Shown: positions 53,021 to 62,063 of the stretch, in pieces
How the letters are laid out: the number at the start of each line of letters is the position of its first letter
How positions within the stretch are numbered: the first letter of the stretch is position 1
Position numbers and translations under genes: made by a program
The notes under the pieces: generated by a model
Database searches by the model: none
What the model saw: the letters and a program-made list of their open reading frames with translations, nothing else
What the model was told of the DNA's origin: nothing
Source of the DNA: Thiofilum sp.
GTDB lineage: Bacteria > Pseudomonadota > Gammaproteobacteria > Thiotrichales > Thiotrichaceae
Assembly: GCF_016711335.1 (NCBI RefSeq)
Contig: NZ_JADJTF010000001.1
Coordinates: 3,224,001-3,288,000 of the forward strand
DNA: 64,000 nt
Direction: 5' to 3'

Positions 53021-54015
53021 AACAGGTGCAATTCATCGAGCATTACCAAACTATTTGGAGCCAACTCCAAGCATGGTTGGACTACTTAGCCCTACCTCGG
53101 CGTAAACGTCATACTCAAACTGCCCCGACTGGACAATTCGCCGAACTGTATCGGCAAACCTGTCACCATTTAGCCCTAGCTCAAGCGCGGCATTATAGCC
53201 CGCATTTATTGGAGCGCTTAAATCACTTAGTGGTCGCCGGACATCAGCAGTTTTACCGCGAACGTGAACCTATTGGGTCACGAGTATGGTCTTTTTTGGC
53301 TCTCGAATTTCCTGCTCAAGTACGTGCTCAATGGCGTGTCTTATCACTCTCAGCCGCTGTGTTTTACGGCAGTATGTTGCTGTTTATTTTCCTAACCCAA
53401 TGGCAACCGGATTTAGTGTATTCAGTACTAGACCCTATGCAAATAGCCGAAATGGAGTCTATGTATGATCCGCAACTGCACGACCGTTTAGGGCGCGAAC
53501 GTGAGGCCGACAGTGATTTTTATATGTTTGGTCACTATATTCGCAATAATACCAGTATCGGATTTCAGACCTTTACCAGCGGTTTATTATTTGGCATTGG
53601 TACATTATTCATCTTACTCTTCAATGGCATAGTGCTAGGCTCAGTCGCTGGGCATCTCACCTATATTGGCTATAATGATCCCTTCTGGGGATTTGTGGTA
53701 GGGCATAGTGCTTTTGAACTCACGGCTATTGTGTTATCCGGTGCTGCGGGTTTTAAACTCACTCAAGCTTTAATTTTCCCCGGACGCAAAACCCGTCTAT
53801 ACGCTTTAAGAACCAATGGGCGCATTGCGATACAACTCATGTACGGTGCGGCTTTACTGTTTTTAATGGCGGCTTTTGTCGAAGCGTTTTGGTCCTCGCG
53901 CGTACAGACACCTCTTAATGTGAAATACGCCATTGGTGGATTATTTTGGCTTTTAGTGATGGCATGGCTGGGTTGGGCGGGGCGTAAACATACGGCACAA
54001 CAGGTGGATGTATGA
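53017..54015 (+). CDS. Stage II sporulation protein M-like (SpoIIM/DUF95) membrane protein
   Basis: 332 residues with five or so helices in the C-terminal two thirds. Typical are FYMFGHYIRNNTSIGFQTF, GLLFGIGTLFILLFNGIVLG and HSAFELTAIVLSGAAG. In non-sporulating bacteria this family occurs in MoxR/DUF58 clusters like this one. ATG 53017 overlaps the RDD stop; a start 16 codons upstream is less likely. Confidence 0.88.
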   Translation: MKQVQFIEHYQTIWSQLQAWLDYLALPRRKRHTQTAPTGQFAELYRQTCHHLALAQARHYSPHLLERLNHLVVAGHQQFYREREPIGSRVWSFLALEFPAQVRAQWRVLSLSAAVFYGSMLLFIFLTQWQPDLVYSVLDPMQIAEMESMYDPQLHDRLGREREADSDFYMFGHYIRNNTSIGFQTFTSGLLFGIGTLFILLFNGIVLGSVAGHLTYIGYNDPFWGFVVGHSAFELTAIVLSGAAGFKLTQALIFPGRKTRLYALRTNGRIAIQLMYGAALLFLMAAFVEAFWSSRVQTPLNVKYAIGGLFWLLVMAWLGWAGRKHTAQQVDV

Positions 54016-55511
54016 CCCCTAAGCTCACGATTGCTTTACGTGAACGCACGCCATTTGAAGCGCTCGATTTAGGCTTACGTCTCACTCAAACAGCTAAACT
54101 ACTATGGCTAGGTTGGGTTTTATTTAGTGTCTTGGTCGGTTTATTGTTTTGGGCACTGTTACCGTCAGAACAGCTTTGGCTGGGATTGATAGTATTGTGG
54201 TGGCTTAAACCCTTGTATGACCGCTTTTTATTACACGGTTTAAGTAAACAGGTGAGCGAGCAACCTTTAACCTTAATCCAATGGTTTAATGCTTTACCGA
54301 AATTACTCATCAGTAGCAACCTATTAGCCGCGCTCACTTGGAAACGTTTTTCATTAGTACGCAGCTATGTACAATCCTTATGGCAGTTAGAAGGTTTAAC
54401 CGGAAAAGCTGCTCGTAAACGCCGTACTCTATTAACCAATCAATTTAATCGCCATGCGGTGTTACTCACCTTGAGCTTGTTTCTAGCTCAAATCGCAATT
54501 TTTCTATCTTGCTATGGCTTATTGCTACTATTTGATCCGACTGAAGCGACTACTGAGCATATTCGCAATGTCTTTGCTGGCTATGTGGATCGAGAGGAAG
54601 AATATTGGCATCACCTTTTGGATTATAGTTTTTGGCTAGTAGCTATTATCTTGATTGAACCCTTTTATGTTGCCGCTGGCTTTACTTTGTACCTCAATCG
54701 CCGTGTGCAATTAGAGGCGTGGGATATTGAGCAAGCGTTACGTGCCATGGCTCAACGCTTAAGCCAAAAAGCACATCACCTAGCCTTAGGTGTTTTATGT
54801 ACTTTCACTCTATTCATCATTACGCTCCCCACCCCTAATTATGCCGCTGAATCCCCTGCTGAACCGCTGGCTGAAGAGCATTTACCAGCCAATCAAGCTA
54901 AACAACAAATCACCACTATTTTAGATGAGCACGAATTGCAAACTCGTACCGTCTATCGCTGGGTAGCTAAAGAAAAAGATAAAGAAAAGGGCAAGAACTC
55001 TAGTAATGCTAAGCTTTCCGATCAAATCATCACCAGTTTGGCACAATTACTAGAAGGTAGCTTATGGCTCTTTATTGCTATCGGTCTCATTCTCGCTTTT
55101 ATCTATCGCGAGGCATTACTCAAACTATTACGCCCTTATCAAGCTAAAAAAACCACGCCCCCTCCTCCAGCGACTTTATTTGGCTTGGATTTAAGTGCTG
55201 AAAGTTTGCCTAAGGATATTCCCGCTGCGGCTCAAGCGGCATGGCAACAAGGTCATTATCGAGAAGCCTTGAGCCTATTATATCGCAGTGCCCTACATCA
55301 ATTGACGCATCAGCAACAGTTACAGATTCAAGCACACCATACCGAGGGCGATGTATTGGTTTTAGCGCAACCTCATAGTTCTAAGCCCCAATTAGAGTAT
55401 CTGACCCTTTTAACTCGCTATTGGCAACAGACCGCCTACGGGCATATTAACCCAGCACCTGAGGTACTCACTCAACTGCTAAACGCACACCAACAAGCGG
55501 AGGCGGTATGA
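54012..55511 (+). CDS. DUF4129-domain membrane protein
   Basis: 499 residues. Helices at about 28-50, 52-68, 150-175, 205-230, 255-270 and 345-365. The C-terminal cytoplasmic part (about 400-495) with AAQAAWQQGHYREALSLLYR is the DUF4129 domain. A charged linker (EKDKEKGKNSSN) precedes the last helix. It overlaps both neighbours by 4 bp. Function unknown; the family is a fixed member of MoxR-DUF58 operons. Confidence 0.85.
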   Translation: MTPKLTIALRERTPFEALDLGLRLTQTAKLLWLGWVLFSVLVGLLFWALLPSEQLWLGLIVLWWLKPLYDRFLLHGLSKQVSEQPLTLIQWFNALPKLLISSNLLAALTWKRFSLVRSYVQSLWQLEGLTGKAARKRRTLLTNQFNRHAVLLTLSLFLAQIAIFLSCYGLLLLFDPTEATTEHIRNVFAGYVDREEEYWHHLLDYSFWLVAIILIEPFYVAAGFTLYLNRRVQLEAWDIEQALRAMAQRLSQKAHHLALGVLCTFTLFIITLPTPNYAAESPAEPLAEEHLPANQAKQQITTILDEHELQTRTVYRWVAKEKDKEKGKNSSNAKLSDQIITSLAQLLEGSLWLFIAIGLILAFIYREALLKLLRPYQAKKTTPPPPATLFGLDLSAESLPKDIPAAAQAAWQQGHYREALSLLYRSALHQLTHQQQLQIQAHHTEGDVLVLAQPHSSKPQLEYLTLLTRYWQQTAYGHINPAPEVLTQLLNAHQQAEAV

Positions 55512-56746
55512 AAGATCACCTCCATACCCTGTTGATTGGTCTCTTAGTGACGATCATTGTATTGAGTGCCGGTTACTGGTTTTTTAGTACCTATGAACTC
55601 AAAGCTCATGAAGAGCAAATCGGTGCACAAGGGGAAGCCGCACATAATCCACTGTATTACTCACGCTTATTTTTAAAACGTATGGGTATTCCCACTGAAT
55701 CCAAAACTCAATTGACCTTACCTGATCTTAAAACCGTAGTAGTGTTAGATAGTGAACGTTATGTACTGAGCCACGATAAAGTACGCGAACTCTGGCATTG
55801 GGTAGAGCAAGGGGGGCATTTAGTTACGCGCCTGCGTAATCGTAATACTTCAAACGATAAAGAAGACTACGAAAAAGAGTCTGAAGATAGCACAACCTCC
55901 GATAAAACAGATTCTGTTGATGCAAAAACTGATGCTCAAAAAAGCAGTCAAAGCCATGATTTACTGCAAGAATTGCTTAAAGTACAGGGTGGCATTTACC
56001 ACTCACTGAATACGGATGAGTTACCGCTAAAAGCGCAACTTCCCAACCATCATAAATCTCTTGAGGTTGATTTTGATCTGTTTCGCGCTATTAAAAGCAC
56101 CGAACACGCGTGGGCACTGAATAGTCCTAAAGGTGATTATTGGCTAGTACATAAAATACAGGGCAAGGGCGCTGTTACCTTAGTGAGTGAATTTGATTTT
56201 GCCAATAATAGCAGCTTGGGCAATGAGGATAATGCGGAGTTTTTTTGGTCTTTACTGCATACCCATTACACGCCTGAACAAGTCTGGATTATTAGTGATC
56301 AGGATTTTCCTTCCCTGTTAACCCTATTATGGAATTATGCTTATTTAGTGCTCTTTAGTTTTGGCGCTTTATTAGTTTTAATTGCTTGGGCGTGGATGCC
56401 ACGCTTTGGCGCTTTAATTCCGCTCCCGCCCCCCACACGGCGACGCATTGTAGAGCATTTAAAAGCTAGTAGCCGTTTTCAATGGTTTCAACAACCTCAA
56501 GGGCGCAACACGATCATTGAACAACTGCGCCGCGATACTTTGCATCTGGCACAAAAGCAATTGCCCCAGTGGTTATACCTTAATGAAACCGAACGTTTGC
56601 AAATGTTAGGTCAAGCCTTACAGCTTGATTTAGCCACTACACACTATTTATTCCAAGCACCTGAATTAAAAGAATCTGAGCTAGTACGTCTCACTCAGCT
56701 CAATCAATATTGGAGACAAGCCCCACATGCTCAATCTATCCCTTAG
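55508..56746 (+). CDS. DUF4350-domain membrane protein
   Basis: 412 residues with an N-terminal helix (about 8-28) and a second near residues 275-295. The large periplasmic part between them has HNPLYYSRLFLKRMGIPTES, the DUF4350 start, and VVVLDSERYVLS. An acidic/Lys-rich insertion lies at about 115-145. The cytoplasmic tail is helical. Its end overlaps the MoxR gene by 20 bp. Confidence 0.85.
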   Translation: MKDHLHTLLIGLLVTIIVLSAGYWFFSTYELKAHEEQIGAQGEAAHNPLYYSRLFLKRMGIPTESKTQLTLPDLKTVVVLDSERYVLSHDKVRELWHWVEQGGHLVTRLRNRNTSNDKEDYEKESEDSTTSDKTDSVDAKTDAQKSSQSHDLLQELLKVQGGIYHSLNTDELPLKAQLPNHHKSLEVDFDLFRAIKSTEHAWALNSPKGDYWLVHKIQGKGAVTLVSEFDFANNSSLGNEDNAEFFWSLLHTHYTPEQVWIISDQDFPSLLTLLWNYAYLVLFSFGALLVLIAWAWMPRFGALIPLPPPTRRRIVEHLKASSRFQWFQQPQGRNTIIEQLRRDTLHLAQKQLPQWLYLNETERLQMLGQALQLDLATTHYLFQAPELKESELVRLTQLNQYWRQAPHAQSIP

Positions 56747-57695
56747 TACTGCAAGCCAAGCACTACAACAATTACGTGCACAAATCCAACACGCCTTAAT
56801 CGGGCAAGAGGTGGTGGTACATCAAACCCTGTTGGCACTGCTAGCAGGTGGACATGTATTAATTGAAGGTGTCCCTGGTTTAGGTAAAACGCTCTTAGTG
56901 CGAGCACTAGCGCAAACGATTAGTGGGCAATTTGGGCGTATTCAATTTACACCGGATTTAATGCCTGCTGATATTACCGGACATACGCTGTTTGATCGGG
57001 ATACCCAACAGTTCCAAGTACGCAAAGGTCCGATTTTCACTAATTTATTATTAGCCGATGAAATCAATCGTGCTCCCGCTAAAACTCAATCCGCCTTATT
57101 AGAAGTGATGCAGGAACAACAAGTGACGATTGATGGGCAATCCTATCCCGTACCTTTGCCCTTTATGACCCTAGCAACTCAAAACCCCTTAGAACAAGAA
57201 GGCACTTATCCCTTGCCCGAAGCGCAATTGGATCGCTTTTTATTAAAAATTCGCATGACCTATCCGACGCTCGATGAAGAAAAAGCCCTGACTGCTTTAG
57301 TCACTCAAGCACATTCCACCTCTGGTTTTAATCTGAACTCCGTGCAAGCGGTAGTGACACCCGAACAAATACTAGAATTGCAACAATGGTGTACTCAACT
57401 CGCAGTGGATGAGGCAGTACTCGATTATGCCGTGCGTTTAGTCCAAGCAACACGGCAACATGCGGGTATTCGAGTAGGTGCAGGGCCACGCGGCAGTATT
57501 GCTTTAATCCGCACCGCCCGCGCTGAAGCGCTCATGCAAGGTCAAACCTTTGTCACTCCCGATCATATCAAGGCTGTTACATTGCCTGTCTTACGTCACC
57601 GGATTGCCTTGCATGCTGAACTAGAATTAGATGGCGTGAGTACGGATCAAGTACTTACCACTTTACTCGATCAAACCGCAGCACCACGCCAATGA
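56727..57695 (+). CDS. MoxR-family AAA+ ATPase
   Basis: 322 residues. Walker A GVPGLGKTLLVRAL, MoxR signature GRIQFTPDLMPADITG, Walker B LLLADEINRAPAKTQSALLE, sensor ATQNPLEQEGTYPLPEAQLD (split family motif) and the C-terminal lid GPRGSIALIRTARAEAL. MoxR proteins act as chaperones that mature partner complexes, often with DUF58/VWA proteins such as the next gene product. Start and end overlap neighbouring genes, so it is cotranslated. Confidence 0.95.
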   Translation: MLNLSLSTASQALQQLRAQIQHALIGQEVVVHQTLLALLAGGHVLIEGVPGLGKTLLVRALAQTISGQFGRIQFTPDLMPADITGHTLFDRDTQQFQVRKGPIFTNLLLADEINRAPAKTQSALLEVMQEQQVTIDGQSYPVPLPFMTLATQNPLEQEGTYPLPEAQLDRFLLKIRMTYPTLDEEKALTALVTQAHSTSGFNLNSVQAVVTPEQILELQQWCTQLAVDEAVLDYAVRLVQATRQHAGIRVGAGPRGSIALIRTARAEALMQGQTFVTPDHIKAVTLPVLRHRIALHAELELDGVSTDQVLTTLLDQTAAPRQ

Positions 57696-59008
57696 TCATT
57701 CCGAGTAAACGTCTGCTCTGGGTGAGTGTCGCTATCGTGCTCATAGCTTTGGGCTTTAGCATGGCACAAACCGGAGAGCCGATTTTTCTGATTTTAGTCG
57801 GCATAGTGGCAGGCATTGCGCTGCTAGATGCCTTATGGCTCCGGTTTAGGCGCAATACGGTGAGCTTTAAGCGCGATTTACCTAATACCTTAGTGGTAGG
57901 TGTGCCACATATCGTGCATATCACACTAGAGGGTAGTAAACACGCTGAGACTTTACAGCTTTATGATCATGTACCCTTAAGTGTCAAGGTGACCGCACAA
58001 CATCTACCGCTAACTGTGCAATTACCTGCACAACAAAGCGCTCAAGTGGGCTATGAAATCACGCCTACTGAACGTGGTTTGCAAGTCTTTGATCATTTGC
58101 AGGTACGCATACAATCACGTCTGGGTTTGTGGTGGCGGGATAAAAAAATAGCACTGCCACAACCCGTTAAGGTTTACCCTAATTACACTGCATTTGCTCG
58201 CTATACCTTACTAGCCGCCGAGCAACAACTGAATCAAATGGGTATTAATCGCCGTCCGCGTCGTGGTGAAGGGCAAGATTTTCATCAATTACGCGAATAT
58301 CGTGAGGGTGACAGCATACGCCAAATTGATTGGAAAGCCAGTGCGCGTATTCAGCATTTAGTCACCCGTGAATACCAAGAGGCGCGTGATCAAGAGGTAT
58401 TAGTATTAGTCGATTGTGGTCATCGTATGACGGCTCACGATCAAACCATTGCCCATTTTGATTATGTATTAAATGCCGTATTGCTCTTGGCACACGTAGC
58501 ACTTAAGCAAGGGGATGCAGTAGGTTTAGGTACGTTTGGCACTCCAGAACCGCGTTGGGTATTACCTAAAAAAGGACACTATGGTTTGCAGCAGTTATTG
58601 AGTCAAACCTATGATTTACAACCCAATGGGCAAGCACCGGATTATTATCAAGCGGCTTTAAGTGTGCTCGCACATCAAAAACGGCGGGCTTTGGTGATTT
58701 GGGTAACTAATTTACGCGATGAGGATCAGGGGGATTTATTACCTGCGCTGCAATTAGTACGCAAGCGCCATCCGGTATTAGTGGCAAGTTTACATGAAAC
58801 AATAATTAGCTCACTTTTAGAGCAAACTATACACTCGCTCGCAGAGGCATTAGACTACGCAGCAGCTTTGCAGCACTTGCAAGCTCGCTCAGCACTAATG
58901 AAGCGGCTGCAAGCGAGTGGGGTTGCAGCCTTGGATGTGATGCCAACGGAATTAGCGGCAAAGCTAGTGAATCACTATTTAGAAATTAAACGTAATCAAC
59001 TTTTATAA
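57692..59008 (+). CDS. DUF58-domain protein
   Basis: 438 residues. Two N-terminal helices (about 8-25 and 28-45), a beta-rich domain, then the DUF58 signature REYREGDSIRQIDWKASARI and a VWA-like part (VLVLVDCGHRMTAHD with a DxG in place of DxS). It is the usual partner of MoxR. The MoxR stop overlaps its ATG by 4 bp. Confidence 0.92.
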   Translation: MIIPSKRLLWVSVAIVLIALGFSMAQTGEPIFLILVGIVAGIALLDALWLRFRRNTVSFKRDLPNTLVVGVPHIVHITLEGSKHAETLQLYDHVPLSVKVTAQHLPLTVQLPAQQSAQVGYEITPTERGLQVFDHLQVRIQSRLGLWWRDKKIALPQPVKVYPNYTAFARYTLLAAEQQLNQMGINRRPRRGEGQDFHQLREYREGDSIRQIDWKASARIQHLVTREYQEARDQEVLVLVDCGHRMTAHDQTIAHFDYVLNAVLLLAHVALKQGDAVGLGTFGTPEPRWVLPKKGHYGLQQLLSQTYDLQPNGQAPDYYQAALSVLAHQKRRALVIWVTNLRDEDQGDLLPALQLVRKRHPVLVASLHETIISSLLEQTIHSLAEALDYAAALQHLQARSALMKRLQASGVAALDVMPTELAAKLVNHYLEIKRNQLL

Positions 59009-59028
59009 TATTGAATAGGAGGCTCAAC

Positions 59029-59247
59029 ATGGCTGAATGGCGTACTATAGCAAAAGCAGCAGTATTAGGTGATGGACATATTAGTCAAAAAGAAGTGCAG
59101 CTATTGCGTGACCTAGTGTTAAAAGACGGTAAAGTATCAAAAAGCGAATTAGCCTTCTTAAAGGAAATTAAAGCCGAAGCTAAAACAGCAGTAAAAATGC
59201 TGGATGAACTGATTGCGGATTGTGAGAAAGTCGCTCAGGGCGAATAA
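59029..59247 (+). CDS. Small TerB-like protein
   Basis: 72 residues, all alpha. Two acidic loops, LGDGHISQKEV and LKDGKVSKSEL, repeat a TerB-like metal- or protein-binding pattern. AGGAGG lies 6 bases before ATG 59029, which beats the in-frame ATG at 59011. It closes the MoxR operon, 20 bp after DUF58, and is followed by a terminator. Confidence 0.75.
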   Translation: MAEWRTIAKAAVLGDGHISQKEVQLLRDLVLKDGKVSKSELAFLKEIKAEAKTAVKMLDELIADCEKVAQGE

Positions 59248-59273
59248 AGCTTTAAGCTGATTTTATTATTACG

Positions 59274-59317
59274 AAGCCATCGATAGTAATTATCTAATTA
59301 TCGGTGGCTTTGTTATT
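59274..59317 (+). terminator. Rho-independent terminator of the MoxR operon
   Basis: A 12-bp stem AAGCCATCGATA / TATCGGTGGCTT with one G-U pair is followed by TGTTATTTT. It lies 26 bp after the last stop codon and before the convergent lipoprotein gene. Confidence 0.85.
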
Positions 59318-59743
59318 TTAAGTGCTGCATTCAAAATAAAGTTTCCATACACCCCAAATTTTTTGATCGATATGATCAAAATCAGGTAGTCGATCAATAT
59401 CTTTGAGTTGTACCTTAGCAAAATCAGCAGGACTTAGATGCTGTTTTAGCCACTGCTCTAATACTCGGGTCAGCCCCTTTCGATCTTCACCACGTAAAGC
59501 CTTGGCAATTTTAGTATCTGCGTATTGACTAGCACAGACAAAATAATCCATACCTAGCGGCTTATAGTGCCCTAGAGTATAAAATCTTCCTTGATCTTCT
59601 ACGTTTAGAAAAAACGTTCCACCATCTGGTGCTACCACTCCACCTATAACCTTAAACTCGGCACTAGGTAACTCACTCTTGATGCAACTCGTTAAACCCA
59701 CTAATAGGCAAGCTAAAAGCAATAAATTTAAATACTTAAACAT
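59318..59743 (-). CDS. Lipoprotein of unknown function
   Basis: 141 residues with a lipobox (LLVGLTSC, Cys20) after a hydrophobic N-terminus. Ser/Ile follow the Cys, so it should be retained in or sorted to the outer membrane. The mature domain is mixed alpha/beta with two later Cys (FVCASQ and YFECST). No family is recognised. It overlaps the end of the upstream gene by 8 bp, so it is cotranslated with it. Confidence 0.75.
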   Translation of the reverse strand: MFKYLNLLLLACLLVGLTSCIKSELPSAEFKVIGGVVAPDGGTFFLNVEDQGRFYTLGHYKPLGMDYFVCASQYADTKIAKALRGEDRKGLTRVLEQWLKQHLSPADFAKVQLKDIDRLPDFDHIDQKIWGVWKLYFECST

Positions 59744-61145
59744 CGTTTATACTCAAACGCTTACTAGCCCACGCTCTTGTTTCCCCTTGTACATCATATT
59801 GACACTCACGCAATAACTCTGGCGTCAGTGCATTGAGGGCTTCTAGACTTTCCACTATTTGACCACGGCACATTGAACAAGGATTATGTTCATACATCCA
59901 ATACAGTAAAGGAGCTAAAGCTGGCAATGCTTGATACTTTACCCAATCATTTAAAATAAAACCTAAGGTATGAATGGCATCCTTATCCTCGGCAAAATGC
60001 TCTAACACCTGCCGAATCAATAGCTCATCGCCTTGTTGGTAATTAAGCTTAAATAAACCAATCAGTTCGGCATATACCTTATTCAACTGACCTTGGCTTA
60101 ATATTTCTCGCGCATAAGCACCAATCTGAGGATGTTGATTTTGTGCTAACACCACTAACATGGCTGTGACTACTTTAGGATTAGTCGATTTAATTAACTG
60201 CCACACTTTGGGACTTAAGGGATTCGGCAACGCTACACGCTTGAAAAACCATAATAAGCTGGCAGCCACTTCCTCATCTGGCTCAGACTCAATCTGATGT
60301 AGTACCCATTGTTGTTCCACTAAGCTCAAGCAGGTACCTAACTGCATAGTGAAATGGTTACGCATCCGTCTTTTACGCGCCTGACTCAATAACTCAGCTA
60401 AGGGCAACTCTTTACGTAAGCGTGCACAACGTCGCTTTTCACGTTGCTCTGTAGTCAATGCTTGTACGGCTTGGGCAGATTGCTGACGCGCTAATTCCTC
60501 TTGCCCCTCCGCACTGTGATACTCCCAATAGGCTTTAATATAAAAGTCAAAAGTAGCAGCAGCTTGCACATCGGCATGAGCTTGCTCTAGCGAGATTTGG
60601 CGCTGCTCTGGAGTGAAAGATTCATGGCATAACTCCAATAAACGTTCTAAGGTAGGCACATAAAACTCATCCAGATGAGGCACTAAATAACCCCAGCCAC
60701 GCACAATAGGCAATAAGGCTTTCTGCCCCGCTAAAGCTAGCCACCATTCCGACCACTGATAGCGGCGCATATCGTGTTCAGCTAGCCAGCGCTCTGCCCA
60801 ATACTGAATTAATCGGTAAGCGTCTTGATCACCGTCTAAAGCCATCAAAGCTAATAACGCAAAACGTTGATTAGAATGAGGATCATCATAACTTTCGTCT
60901 TGATCGGGCTGGAAAGCGTCACGAATGACTTGGTCAAAATGAGAATAATAAGGGGTTTTTGCAAAGAGCGGATACAGCCATTGTGCTCGCTCAAACTCCT
61001 GCAAAAAATCCTCACTATAAATAGAGCTATATAAACAACCGTCTAGCAAAGTTTCCGCATAGGGTTCTAGACCCTGCTGTTGAATCGCTAAATAAACCGC
61101 TCCACGTCCGGCGGTTAAATGCTCTGCAAAGGTGGCTATATCCAT
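59736..61145 (-). CDS. Large helical (HEAT-like) protein of unknown function
   Basis: 469 residues, Leu/Ala/Gln/Glu/Trp-rich and almost all alpha-helical, with pairs of helices (ASLLWFFKRV, VTAMLVVLAQNQHPQIGAYA, LIGLFKLNYQQGDELLI) like HEAT repeats. A Cys pair CSMCRG is near the end. No catalytic motif or signal peptide. Its 3' end overlaps the lipoprotein start. It may act as a scaffold. Confidence 0.7.
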   Translation of the reverse strand: MDIATFAEHLTAGRGAVYLAIQQQGLEPYAETLLDGCLYSSIYSEDFLQEFERAQWLYPLFAKTPYYSHFDQVIRDAFQPDQDESYDDPHSNQRFALLALMALDGDQDAYRLIQYWAERWLAEHDMRRYQWSEWWLALAGQKALLPIVRGWGYLVPHLDEFYVPTLERLLELCHESFTPEQRQISLEQAHADVQAAATFDFYIKAYWEYHSAEGQEELARQQSAQAVQALTTEQREKRRCARLRKELPLAELLSQARKRRMRNHFTMQLGTCLSLVEQQWVLHQIESEPDEEVAASLLWFFKRVALPNPLSPKVWQLIKSTNPKVVTAMLVVLAQNQHPQIGAYAREILSQGQLNKVYAELIGLFKLNYQQGDELLIRQVLEHFAEDKDAIHTLGFILNDWVKYQALPALAPLLYWMYEHNPCSMCRGQIVESLEALNALTPELLRECQYDVQGETRAWASKRLSINDV

Positions 61146-61248
61146 TTAACCACCCCACTCTGAGGCTAGCCTGTGCAACTCACCGTAATATTTCATGCTG
61201 CCCTGCATTCAATGTCCTTACTGTCTCGAAGATCAGACAATTTAATGA

Positions 61249-61905
61249 CTAATCTCCCGCAACAAAAGTTATTAGAGTCCATTTACCCGCTTTTTTACTG
61301 AAAAAGGCGCGATAATCCACCGGACTACGTGCATATTGTCTAGCAATATAACCTGTCTTACCATTTTTCAGTTTTACGGCTGCCCAGTCATTTAATGTAT
61401 TACGTGCAGCATCTACAGGTAGTATTTCATAGGTCGATTTTGCTACTACTGCCGCCGATAAGTTAGGGGCGGAACGGATTCTGACATCCTTACCCACCAC
61501 TGCAATATTTTCAAAACTGTCCGCATTGTCAGGCCATGCACTAAATACATAAGGCGCCATAAACTCACCTTGACTATCAAACTGCCCACCCATGGATAAT
61601 ACAGTATTCAGCTCTTTCCAAAGCGGACTATTGGGTTTATCTAATTTCCATTCCTTTTTAAACTCGGCAATACCATTATTATCCCCATAGGACATATGAA
61701 TATTCTTATCGACAATAGCTAATAGAGCCTTAGCATCTTTATTGGCAATGATAGTTTTTAGTTGATTACGAAACTTTAAGAAATCGGGGTTTTTGGCGGC
61801 ATCATCCACTGGCATTAGGGTTTGCGCCCAACTATTTGCACTGATACCCAGCACCGCTAAACCTAATATCGTTGCACTCAATACAGACTTTAATGATTTA
61901 ATCAT
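61249..61905 (-). CDS. Secreted SH3b-domain protein
   Basis: 218 residues with a Sec signal peptide ending at SANSWAQT. Residues of about 30-125 look like an NTF2/SnoaL-like unit (FRNQLKTIIANKDAKALLAI, HMSYGDNNG). Residues of about 140-200 are a bacterial SH3: VRIRSAPNLSAAVV, WAAVKLKNGKTGYIA. SH3b domains bind cell-wall peptides. ATG 61905 with GGGAG 9 bases before gives an intact signal peptide, unlike the longer frame from 62016. Confidence 0.85.
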   Translation of the reverse strand: MIKSLKSVLSATILGLAVLGISANSWAQTLMPVDDAAKNPDFLKFRNQLKTIIANKDAKALLAIVDKNIHMSYGDNNGIAEFKKEWKLDKPNSPLWKELNTVLSMGGQFDSQGEFMAPYVFSAWPDNADSFENIAVVGKDVRIRSAPNLSAAVVAKSTYEILPVDAARNTLNDWAAVKLKNGKTGYIARQYARSPVDYRAFFSKKAGKWTLITFVAGD

Positions 61906-62063
61906 TGTTAATACTCCCATTTGACACTCATTGATTTGATGTTGTAGCGCTATTGATAACACGCTAATTGGATTGATGAGTTGGCGACTACTCTCTTGCC
62001 AGATAACTAAAGGCATGCTGTAGTGTTAGACTACTATGCGCTATCCCCTTGAGGAGTTTTATC

